From NCBI GenBank assembly GCA_021464415.1, contig CM038464.1:54487328-54551327 (forward strand): a stretch of DNA of 64,000 nt, in the 5' to 3' direction. Source of the DNA: Lonicera japonica. Its lineage: Eukaryota; Streptophyta; Magnoliopsida; Dipsacales; Caprifoliaceae. Each line of letters starts with the position of its first letter. The stretch's first letter is position 1. Of this stretch, positions 22,571-33,096 are shown piece by piece. Position numbers and translations under genes: made by a program. The notes under the pieces are model-generated. The model had not been told where the DNA came from and ran no database searches. It saw nothing but the letters and a program-made list of their open reading frames with translations.

Positions 22571-23337
22571 TCGAGGTGCGCGAAAGCGAGCTCAAATACC
22601 CCGTGAGGTAACTCTCGAACAAAAAAAAATCATGTTAATTATAAAACTATTAATTTGTACCCTGATTTACATGCTAATGTACTTGCCCATCCCCCATCTC
22701 TCTCCTGTTCTCCCCTCTTTCTCCCTTTATTTCTCCTCGTCTCCGTGTGTAGCACAATCAAATTTTAAAAATTATTTTTTTAAAAAAATCAAGTAAAATT
22801 TTAAAATTAGAATTAGGATCTTTAAATTCAAAATCCAAACACACATTAACCTGACATAAAAATATTTAACTGAAAACCTAGCCATCAAAACCCAAGAAAT
22901 TTACAACCTCCACCACATTACACTTCTTGATCCCTACCCCACTATAACTCCACCCAGAAAATTCATAAACTTCGATCAATAAATCCATCTTCAACAAAAC
23001 TGAATAATTCAATTAAATAATGTCAACAACTACTAAAACAAAGTAAAGAGAGAAAATGTAAAGAAAAAAAATGAGCAGGGTAACAATTAGGGGGAGAGTT
23101 TTGTGAAGAGAAGAAAAATTTATAGAGAGAGATAGAAGGGATATCGGTGAAGATTAAGAAAGAGAATTCAATCAAAAAAATGTTCGAACTTTAGAGAAAG
23201 AGAAAGTTCGGCCGTAGGTCATAGTGAAAAAATAAAGAAAAATGAAATTGATCTAGATAAATTTTACACCACTGAATTTGTTGGAACAACTTAATTGCCG
23301 CATGATTGTTATTATGGAACCACTTATAGTCGCACGA

Positions 23338-23355
23338 TTATCATCATCATCATCA

Positions 23356-23402
<47 letters not shown>
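23338..23402. repeat. Trinucleotide microsatellite (ATC)n(ATT)n
   Basis: Several ATC units followed by about fifteen ATT units. It gives the spurious poly-Ile and poly-Asn frames of this stretch. Confidence 0.95.
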
Positions 23403-26299
23403 TTCCTTCTTAGCATAGGTGAAAAAGTGAGTCATATCATGATTATTTGTCGACTAAATATAAATTTTAGCAATATAATATTTAGATTTAAAAATCAGCT
23501 TCCTTGTATTTGTTAAGCAAACACAAAATTTTAAATTATTTTATTTTCAAATATGTAATTTTTGAATATTAAATTTATGAGTTTTAAAGCTAAATCCAAT
23601 TTTGCAATCTAAACGCACCCTAAAAGAAAATAGGAAATAAATTAAAATGGAAGTAAATTTTGATTAGGAATCTAAATTAATACAATTATAAATTAATTTT
23701 AATTGGTGAATATATTTCTCAATTTTGAAAAGGGTAATATTATCAAAATTTTCATAAATTAAGGCTGGATTAATCGTAAGATATCACAGATAGAAACAAA
23801 ATAATGTTTGTCATAATATTTATAATCCACTACGGGCCAAGATCGTCACAATCTTTATACGATAAGCACATATAATTTATGTGTATGATATCTTTTGACA
23901 CATTTCCTTAATCATACTATCAAGAAAAAAATTCCATCATGTACATTGTTTATTAATTGGTTGTTTCTATTATATTAAAATTATTTTACTAAATTATTTG
24001 ATAGTCACATTATGCCTAGCTTTTACATCTCGTTTAAGTCATATTACTAATTCCACTGACATATTATGCATATAATAATTTTACGTCTCGTGATAGTCAT
24101 ATTACTGATTATTCATAATATGTCTGTTTCTTAAATGGGTTTATTTATATAAGAATATGAATTATTTGACTTTACAGTTCATTTATGTAGGAATATGGTG
24201 TCATTAGAAAATTGCTTATTCTTTGTATTTATCAAATAAAAACTTATTTTACAATGGACTGTCATAAAATTTGTTTTTGATAGTGGTCACATCATTTCCT
24301 AAGTTCAATCACCAAATGGTTGACATTTGTTCTAGAAATTTAAAGAGATTTAATACTTGTTTGGTTGAGATTTTAAAACATGTTTTTTAGATAAATTTTT
24401 GGGAAACATGAAATTAAGTTGAAAAGTGAATTTAATTTTTGTTGGAGTTTTTTTCAACCAATTCAAAAAAACTCATTAAAAAAATTCAAAAAATAGTCAC
24501 AATGATTCTTATTTTATAGATCTCGATAAGTAGATTTCAAATAATTTTTTTTATCTAATTCCGATTTTTGAATTTAAAGTTATAGTGTTTTAAAAATTTT
24601 ATGAGAGAGAAAATAAAGTGAAATAAATTTTGAAAAGTGTGAAGTTAAATTTCAAAAATTTGATTTTAAAATTTCAACCAAACACCACCTTAATAATTAT
24701 TGTTAGAGAGAGAATAAATAAAATAAAAAAATATTGTATAAGTGAAAAAAAAGGATATTTTTCACATAGGACAATGATCACATCAAGTTTCTTGATTTGT
24801 ATTATAGATAAGTATTTACTTTTTGCATTTAATGTTTTATAAATGCGTTATAATTTTTTTATATTTTTAATGTGAAAATCAACTTTCCTTAATTATTACC
24901 TTGCTTTTCCAACTTTCCTCTTTCTATATATATATTACAATCTTCCAACAACTACTGTGTGAGACCCCATTTTTAACGGTAGAGGCATATCTACTTTTGT
25001 GGACTAGAAAAATTCAATCAATAGGTACTATCTTCAAACACCAAGAGGTCATAATACCTGATCTTGATTTATTTTTTAGACAAAGCATAAAATAAAAAAA
25101 AAATATTTTGACTTTTTCAGCTTTTAAGAAACACATAATTTTAAGTTAATCAAATAATGAAAAATACTTTAACTACACGGAGAGTCGTGGCACATTAACG
25201 AGGCATTTAAGAACTTATAACTCTTAATTTCAAACCGATTTCAAGGAAGTTGAGCAACCACGGCACTAGGATACTGAATAAAAGAAAATCATATTAATTG
25301 TACTAAATAATGTCTCAATTAGTGAAATGTTGGAGATAAAATTTTAATGAAGATTAACCAAAATTACTAATTAATGGAGATAATGGAGTAATTTTAAGTA
25401 GCGTGGGCGTGAGGGAATTTTGAGCTAAGGATTTAATTGTGTAGCGTTAGATTTACTTCTATATAATTTCTCAAGGTGAATTACTAAACAAAATGTTAGG
25501 TTTTTATAGGTAGGAGAATGATGTGAAGACAAGAGCAGAATTGGAAATTTATTTTGTACTTAATGAAACTAACCGTACCGAACAAAATAACGGTGGCCGG
25601 GGTACAAAGTTATAGAAAAAAATATAGAATGCAAACTTAAAATACCCTACAAAAGGTAGAGTGCAAATTAAAAATACTTTTTTTATTTTATTTTATAGAC
25701 TTTGTTAGGACTCAAGGATAAAAGTAGTAAGAAATAAAGGGGACAATAGCTTCCCTTTAATTTAAACTTTTCGAATATACTAGCGTTAAATTGTCCTTAT
25801 AAAAGTAAAAAAATAAATAAACTCATATTATGTATTTTTGCCCCTGTAAATTTAAACTTTTTACTATTAGTATTACATTTGTCTCCCTTAGTTACGGAAA
25901 AAAAATAGAAGTTAGTGCTATAGTGGTTTCTTGAGTATTAAATGAAAAGTTAGACTTATGTTAACTAGTTTTCCCATTTATTCTTTAATAAAATTCTAGT
26001 ACCAAATTTGCCCTTTAAATAGGAAAAAATAGAATAAAATATATTGCTGAAATTTTCTACCTTAATAAAATTTCATAATCCACCTTTGTTGCTAATGGAC
26101 AAAGCATGTGACTCGAGTGAGTGTATCTCAATGGTCCTGCAGTCACAAATAAATTGAGATTCAAATATTTTACTAGCTAGCAATGTATATGTAATACACA
26201 AGTAATATCATATAAATGTCTTTATATATGTGGGATATTAAAAAATAGAATTTGTTTGAAAAAGTTTTCTGCAAAAAGACTAAGAAATAATATTTTTAT

Positions 26300-27100
26300 A
26301 TATTAAAGGCTTATATTTGATTAAACTCTAAAAGGAATGCAATGTTAACTTTGCAGTAAATTTTTAAATTGTATGTTTTATAAAATTATGTAAAATTAAG
26401 TTTGTACTACATATTTTTTTTGCATATTATTATAAATAAGTGTTTAATTTACGCTACTTTAGAATAATTTTAACAAATTACATATTCAAAATTTATTTAT
26501 TAATAAAGTGCACATAATAATTTTTTCAGAGTTATACAAAGTTAAGTTTGCACTCTTTATTTTCTAAACCATTATTATGTATTTGTGTTTATTTGACGTT
26601 GTTTCAAAATTTTATGAATGAAGTGTAATAATATACAATTTGTCTACCTTAATAAAGTTTTATGCAAAATCACATTTTTGTGCAAATTTGACCTAGTGCA
26701 AATTTAACTGTGCACAAAATTGTGTTTTATGCAAACTTAATTTTGCAATAAAAAACTCTTATATTTCATTCATAAAATTTTAAAACCACGTTAAATAAAC
26801 AAAAATACATAATAATGTTTTACAAAATAAAGAGTTCAAACTTAACTTTGCATAACTCTGAAAAAATTATTATGTGCACTTTATTAATAAATAGGTTTTG
26901 AATATGTAATTTGTTAAAATTATTCTAAAACACCTTCAATTAAACACTTATTTATAATATTATGCTAAAAACATGTAGTGTAAAATTGATTTTATATGAT
27001 TTCATAAAAAATATACATGTAGTGTAAAAATATAATTTAAAAATTTACTACAAAGTTAACTTTATAATTTTTTTAAAATTTGGTCAAATATAAGTCATTA
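26300..27100. mobile_element. Foldback element, long inverted repeats of ~390 bp
   Basis: The left arm (about 26300-26690) is the reverse complement, with scattered changes, of the right arm (about 26720-27100). For example aatgcaatgttaactttgcag on the left corresponds to a tacaaagttaacttta block on the right. Outer ends resemble TTAAGGGCTTATATTTGAC. A single-length relative lies at 43541-44060. No coding. Transcription across it would give a long hairpin RNA. Confidence 0.75.
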
Positions 27101-27390
27101 ATTTTAAAAAATAATATTCTCTAATTTATTTTATATAAAAAAATTTCATACCTGTCCTATTTTTTAAAATCTCGTTTTCGTAATTCTCTCTCTCTTTTTT
27201 ATTTTTTTGGGTTTTAATGTTGTGGACCTGTGGTCCATTTGAGAGTACAAATAATAGTGGGTGGGTAGCCACAGACCTGTACCGTCCAATTAGACGCGGA
27301 CGTATCTATACGTGTACGATTGGATTTGCAGATACCGTACAAATAATTTAGATTTTAATGTTTATTCTGTTTGCGGTACAATTATTAACC
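27101..27390. other. Intergenic spacer
   Basis: No gene seen. The part at 27225-27345 is less AT-rich than its surroundings but carries no recognisable motif. Confidence 0.4.
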
Positions 27391-28465
27391 GGTGATGATA
27401 TTGGTACCCACAAAATATTTACTAACACTTTCACTTTTACTAACATTCATACTTTTACATTTTTATCTTAAAAACATTCTCATATTATACCTACTACTCT
27501 CACCATTCATACTTATTTTTGAGAATTAATCTCCTACTTAATTAATTAACAATATCATTAAGTAATTAACTACATAATAACATAAAACAAGTGACCCTAA
27601 ACTAACTCCAAAATTTCTTCACCATCTCTACCATCTTCTCAAACAAGCAAAATTACATAATCACTTAATTTTGAAATAAGAAAAAGAAAACGAGTAAGAA
27701 GAGTTAATGAAAGAGAAATATACGTATTTTTATTTTATTTCATTATTTATATTATTTTCATAACATACATATCAAATATATAAACAAAAAACACAATTTT
27801 ATGTTTGAAGCACGAAGAAGGTTTACTCGGTTCTCCGTAACTGAATTACAGGCTTGTACACTCGGCTGCTATCAACCGAATATGAAATCCCATAAAATGT
27901 CATGCTCTCGGGACCTTCATTCAGTTCAGAGCAACTGAGTGTGATTAGTGTCACTCGGCTGCTCACATCCGAACATAATATAGAACAACTAAGTGTGATT
28001 AGTGTCACTCGGCTGCTCACAGCCGAACATAATATAGCAACACTTGGCCACTCTCAATCGAATGAAGGTCCTGAGAGCATGATATTTTATGGGATTTTAT
28101 ACTCGGTTGAGAGCAGCCGAGTGTACAAGCCTGCAACTCGGTTACGAAGAAGCGAGTAAACCTTCTTCGTGCTTCAAACAAAAAATTGTGTTTTTGTTTA
28201 TATATTTGATGTGTATATTATGAAAATAATATAAATAATGAAACAAAATAAAAATTTGTATGTCTCTCTTTCATTAACTTTTTCTTACTTGTTTTCCTTT
28301 CCTTATTTCAAAGTTTCTCTTTTTTTCTACCATTATTCTTAAATTTTGAGTTTTGGGGACATAATTTTAATTGATTTCATTAAAATCTTTATCTTATGTT
28401 GATTACATTAAAATGTTTATTATTTTAAAAAATATATTAAAGTCAAAAGGAGAATAATATTAAAT
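27391..28465. mobile_element. Large palindromic foldback element with ACTCGG-type head
   Basis: The left terminus GGTGATGATATTGGTACC resembles the MITE at 22290. Arms at about 27600-27855 and 28135-28350 are inverted copies of each other (e.g. gaagcacgaagaaggtttac and its complement). The head (27855-28135) is rich in ACTCGGCTGC/GCAGCCGAGT-like short palindromes and holds two ~54-bp direct repeats (about 27931-28038). The right terminus is not recognisable and may have decayed, so the right limit is approximate. The open frames on both strands of the head are palindrome artefacts. Confidence 0.7.
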
Positions 28466-28639
28466 AAAAATGATAAGTGGTCTAGAGTAAGTGAATTAGC
28501 CTAGTTGGGGAGACGCTCACTCGAACTTAGGAGAGATCTCATATTCGAGTCTCATCAAGGTGGGTGGGGGGTTGGGATGGATTTTGTTTGCTTCTAGTTA
28601 AAAAGGGAGATTTAGACAAAAATGATAAGTGGTCTAGAG
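28466..28639 (+). mobile_element. tRNA-derived SINE with 22-bp target duplications
   Basis: The body is 28488-28617 (about 130 bp), flanked by identical 22-bp direct repeats at 28466-28487 and 28618-28639 (beginning aaaaatgataag). An A-box-like TAGCCTAGTTGG lies at 28497-28508 and a B-box-like ATTCGAGTCTC at 28543-28553, spaced as in a tRNA promoter. Long perfect duplications plus a split pol III promoter identify a tRNA-related SINE. The identical duplications argue for recent insertion, at the edge of the foldback element. Confidence 0.85.
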
Positions 28640-29475
28640 AAAATTTTAACATTGTTGTTTAATTTGGAGCAAATTAATTTATATTCACTCATTTGTAAAG
28701 GGCACATTAATATTTATCAAATCTGTTCCTATCTAATTTGAATGTCTTTGCAGTAGTATTTATCAAATTTGTTCCTATCTAACAGTTAATTTTTTGAATG
28801 TCTTTGATCCGCGCTTTAGCCATTTCTCAACATTAAACACATGCTTAAAATAATTGTATTTCATAAAATTTTATCAAAATTGACGATTTTTAATTTGACC
28901 CCATGTTTTACGTATTTCGGAGAATTTTAGTGGAGTAAATTATTTATTCTACCTAATGCTTTTTTATTAAATCATAGAATAAACAATTCAAATGGCCACT
29001 AAACTTTCAATATCAAATCATTTGGTCATCTAACTTTGAAGTAAGTATCACTTTAACTATTTCGTTCAATTCGGCTGTTAAATTTAATGCATTTCTATGG
29101 CACATGATGTCATGTAAAGTCATTTTGGTAATATTGCAACGAAACGATATTTTTCTCCGATAATTCTCGCCAAAATGAAATACACACGGTATATAAAACA
29201 TAGTAATATTTTTAATAAACAGCACAACTTATGCTATTTTATAACCAAAATGATTAAAATACGCTTAAATGAAGTCATGTACTTTGTACATGATTTTATT
29301 CCATTCAATTTTACAGTTAAATTGGAATAAATGACCAAAAGTGGTACTCACTTCAAAATTGAATGGCTAAATTGGTTCATTTTAAATTTTGATAACCAAA
29401 ATAATAATAGATTGAAAGTTTAGTGGTAATTTGAGATGTTTATTATAAACCATATATATATATATATTGGAGTCA
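28640..29475. other. AT-rich intergenic DNA, nothing recognised
   Basis: A short local duplication (ttatcaaatctgttcctatct at about 28715 and 28757) is present. No gene or element ends found. Confidence 0.5.
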
Positions 29476-29999
29476 GTGGACCCCATTACACAAAGGAACA
29501 TATGAAAATCCAATGCCAAATGACTAAAAATAATAATTAGATTAATGCTCCTTTTTAATAACAATACGAAAGATGGTAAAAAAATAATGTATAAAAATGT
29601 AAAAAATAAGTTGAGTGATGTGATACTCTTCATTTTTTATGAATGAATTTCCTCCATCTTTCTTTATGCTTTGTAAAAAACAAATTGTTCTACAATATTT
29701 AAAGAAATTTTTTCTGTAGAAAAAACTAAAAAGTGGACCCCATTACACAAAGGAACATATGAAAATCCAACGTCAAATGACTGAATAAAAATAATAATTG
29801 GATTAATGTTCATTTTTAATAACAATACGAAAAATAGTATATAAAAAAATAATATGTAAAAATGTGAAAAATAAGTTGAGTAATGTGATACTCTTCATTT
29901 TTCCATGAATGAATTTCCTCCATATTTCTTTATGTTTTGTAAAAATCAGATTGTTCTATAATATTTATAGAAATATTTTCGATAGAATAAACTAAAAAT
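29476..29999. repeat. Two-copy ~257-265-bp tandem duplication
   Basis: GTGGACCCCATTACAC begins at 29476 and again at 29733. The units stay similar to about 29999, with scattered substitutions and small indels. No coding. Confidence 0.85.
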
Positions 30000-30914
30000 A
30001 ATAGAGTATCTCACCACTATCAACTTTTTTCATACTTCTCACATAAGTCAAACATTTTTCGTACTACTTTTCATTTTTATTATTGGACGGAGCATAAAAG
30101 TAAAACTTTTTCACCCAAAAATCAACCGGAGACTTAAGTGTAGACAACAAAGTTTGCACTTTTAGCTACTCAAAAAATTAATTAAGGTTGGTTTTCTTGC
30201 TTAAATTATCTTATTTTTAATTTTTTTCATTGTAAATTAACAAATTACAATTTTTTTTCATTTCAGCAAATATAAATAAGTTGTGTTGTGATTTTTCATG
30301 CATGAACTTGTATGATAATTATAAGTTATGTAACTTAAACTATGTCTTTATGTTTTTTTATTTAATATCTTAGGTATTAACTTAAATTTATGACTTTATA
30401 TACTACATTTTTGCATCCAAACATTCAAATTAAATCATTCATAAATTTAGCAATTTTAACTTGTCCAATTCGTAAGGAGGACAACCAAATCGGGTCTAAG
30501 AAATGACGCACATTTTTAGGCAAATAAAATGGAAGAAATAAAATGATGGTGTGCTGCTTTATTTGCCTTAAAATTGCTGTTGACGGTAGATAATTACGTA
30601 TCATATATAATAGATAATAAAACTCTTACTTTTCATCACAATACACCATGGATTCTTATTTATTCTACCACTAAAATACTTGTATTCACGCTAATTAATA
30701 ATTATGTATATTTATTATATATATTCACCAAAATACAGTTTGTCTACTCATTGTCAATTAAAATGAAAAATAAGTTGTAAATTTTTTCTCACCCAAATGG
30801 CACTTTTACAAGAATTTAACGCATTTTAATCATTTGTTTATCAAATTATATTATTTCCTAATTTTATCTGGTATAATATTTGAATAAAAAAAAACTATAA
30901 AATATATGAGCATC
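30000..30914. other. AT-rich intergenic DNA, nothing recognised
   Basis: No gene or element terminus found. It ends at the target duplication of the solo LTR. Confidence 0.5.
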
Positions 30915-32429
30915 GTGCATGTGACGCCTTGAATCCCGTTAAGAGGATTAGACCTCAAGAATTCAGTTAATCACAGTATCGTACACCGACGATGGGTGAA
31001 AATTTATAAGAAATAAAAATGTATTTAGTTTTGAAAACCTCATTTAAATTTTTTTGACATGTAGAGTTCATAAAATTAGTAAATCAATGTGTAAAAATTA
31101 AAACCGTTTTTATCCAAATCAAATCCAAACCCAATAAAGTAATAAAAGAACACTCCACATATAAAAACATTTGTACAAGTATACTGAAAATTGTACATAC
31201 ATCAAATCCAAGTATGTTACTTAATCATGTATATAATATAAATACATAATAACAAAAACTAAAAAGGCATCGCCACTAAGGAACTCATCAATTGTTACAT
31301 ACGACATCTAAGGCCTATGATGATCTCATCCTAAGCGTTATGATTTGGTCAAATGCTTATTTATATGCCTGATGGTCCATTTAATTATGTTCGCCTTCGT
31401 TTGTACATGTCCTACAATAATATCTAAGACACTATATATATATATAACAACACATGATATGATATAATAAAAATAATAACAATCAGTAATATCACATCGG
31501 TCCTTGTATCATATTTATAGCATAATGCATCAGTTTATCCCCGTGATCGACTAGGCCTAGATCTAAGGTTCCCGAAGGATCTCGAGTTTTAAACTATTCA
31601 TGTCTCCTCCATATGAAAGAAGCCGCTTAGGGACTTGGTTCTATCAAATAAATCATTTGGAGTTATGCCCACATAACACATTTTTTCGGAGATTACATTT
31701 CAAATAGTTAATAAGAAAAACATCCATATAAGCCGACTTCAACACTAAGAAGAACTACACCAAAAGACTACACTTTGTAAGGCGAGTTTCCGTTAGTAGT
31801 GCTACTACTCTCTAGATCACACCAATCTGTTAGTAGTGCCATATAAAACTACTCCGCTACTGGGAAAACTCCTCTAACCCAAAATGCAAAGTTCAGTGGG
31901 AAGGCAATATACATTGAGTGGGCTCTCCTTTGAGGGATTTCAACCTGTAAACACCCCCAATTTGCAACCATCGCAAGAACCCTTATTTATTTACTAAGTT
32001 ATTCTCCATTTTTTAGCTTAATTTTTGATTTTGATAGTTTGGTCTTTTTAGGCTTATTTTGCATTTTCCTTGTTTTTGCCCACTTTTTGTCCCACGTTGA
32101 ATGGGAGTGAAAAGTAAGGCCTTGAGTTTTCTTATAAATAAGGGCCTAAGGCTTGTGTTTTAAAAGGAGTAAAATGAGAAGGATCATGTAAGAGCTTTTT
32201 TAGCTATTGAATCCATAATTCTCATTGGTATAAGATTCTCCTAGTCTTTTATTAGAGATGTCGATAATTATACTCTAGTTAATTTTATTAGGTTCTTAGA
32301 AAATAAGAATCTTTTCATTATCAAGTTTATAACTGGAGTGTCAGTCTTTGCCAACGCCGGAGGTCCGTCCGTTTCTCTCGGATTTATATTATCGTCGGGA
32401 AGGTAATTTTTTGACCTTTTCTTTTATTT

Positions 32430-32640
32430 AAGTTTATTATATGCATACTTGTCTTATTTTAATTAAGTTTATTATATATACTTGTTTAATTTTAATTTAT
32501 TCTATGCATGCTTGTCTTATTTTAATTAAGCTTATTATATGCGTACTTGTTTTAAGTTTATTATATATGTCTTTATTTTAATTAAGTTTATTATCTGTAG
32601 ACTTGTTTAATTAAAGTTTATTATATATATGTACTTGTTT
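32430..32640. repeat. Minisatellite, ~30-bp units (AAGTTTATTATATGNNTACTTGT-like)
   Basis: About seven degenerate units of AAGTTTATTATAT followed by a variable ...ACTTGTTTTAATT. It lies inside the nested LTR. The second related block (33250-33600) has only one or two units. Confidence 0.75.
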
Positions 32641-32859
32641 ATTTTCTCGAAAGTATTATAAGTGAGTAGGGAGTTGGTTTGCTTAGGTCAACATAAACTG
32701 AAAGCATTTACTTTCATTATCATCCGAACCTTTCTTTTAATGGAGTTTATTACTTGTTTAACTTTAATTAAATGTCTATCTTCTATATTAGACAATCCTA
32801 TAGAATTCACATCGATTTCGAAACTCGCCCACACCTTAGAGCACCCTATCAGATGAGTT

Positions 32860-33073
32860 TGTCACATGATAAACCCAATGCAAATACAATTTGTCGCATG
32901 AAAACGAATCTGTCGCGCGACAAACCTTGTCATGTCGCGCGATAATCTCCCCAAACACCGACCAACCACTTTCTGACACATCAATATGTCAGAACCATCA
33001 CTTCAGTTATTTGTTGCACGACATATGTATATGTCGCGCGACACTTTCCTTTTTGGGAGAATGTCGCGGGACA
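32860..33073. repeat. Array of TGTCGCGCGACA palindromes upstream of a TATA box
   Basis: TGTCGCGCGACA is perfect at 32911 and 33032. Close variants are at 32860, 32892, 32933, 33012 and 33062. The array ends about 16 bases before TATAAATA (33089-33096). Spacing is irregular (about 20-80 bases). The cluster is strikingly GC-rich in AT-rich DNA and may be a set of binding sites in the U3 promoter. Confidence 0.8.
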
Positions 33074-33088
33074 ATCTCCCTCAAGCAG

Positions 33089-33096
33089 TATAAATA
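33089..33096 (+). promoter_or_regulatory. TATA box in the nested LTR
   Basis: TATAAATA just downstream of the palindrome array; the likely LTR core promoter. Confidence 0.5.

Larger units (their letters stand above)
22440..26299. other. AT-rich intergenic DNA
   Basis: No gene found in about 3.9 kb. Contents noted: a minus-strand Helitron-like end at 22536-22570 and the ATC/ATT microsatellite at 23338-23402. The short open frames include microsatellite translations and have no recognisable domains. Confidence 0.5.

Noticed and set aside
23253..23516. Open frames with poly-Ile or poly-Asn
   Set aside because: Direct translations of the ATC/ATT microsatellite.
26101..26175. SINE-like segment (gtgtatctcaatggtcc)
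   Set aside because: Some resemblance to an A box, but no B box or flanking duplications could be found.
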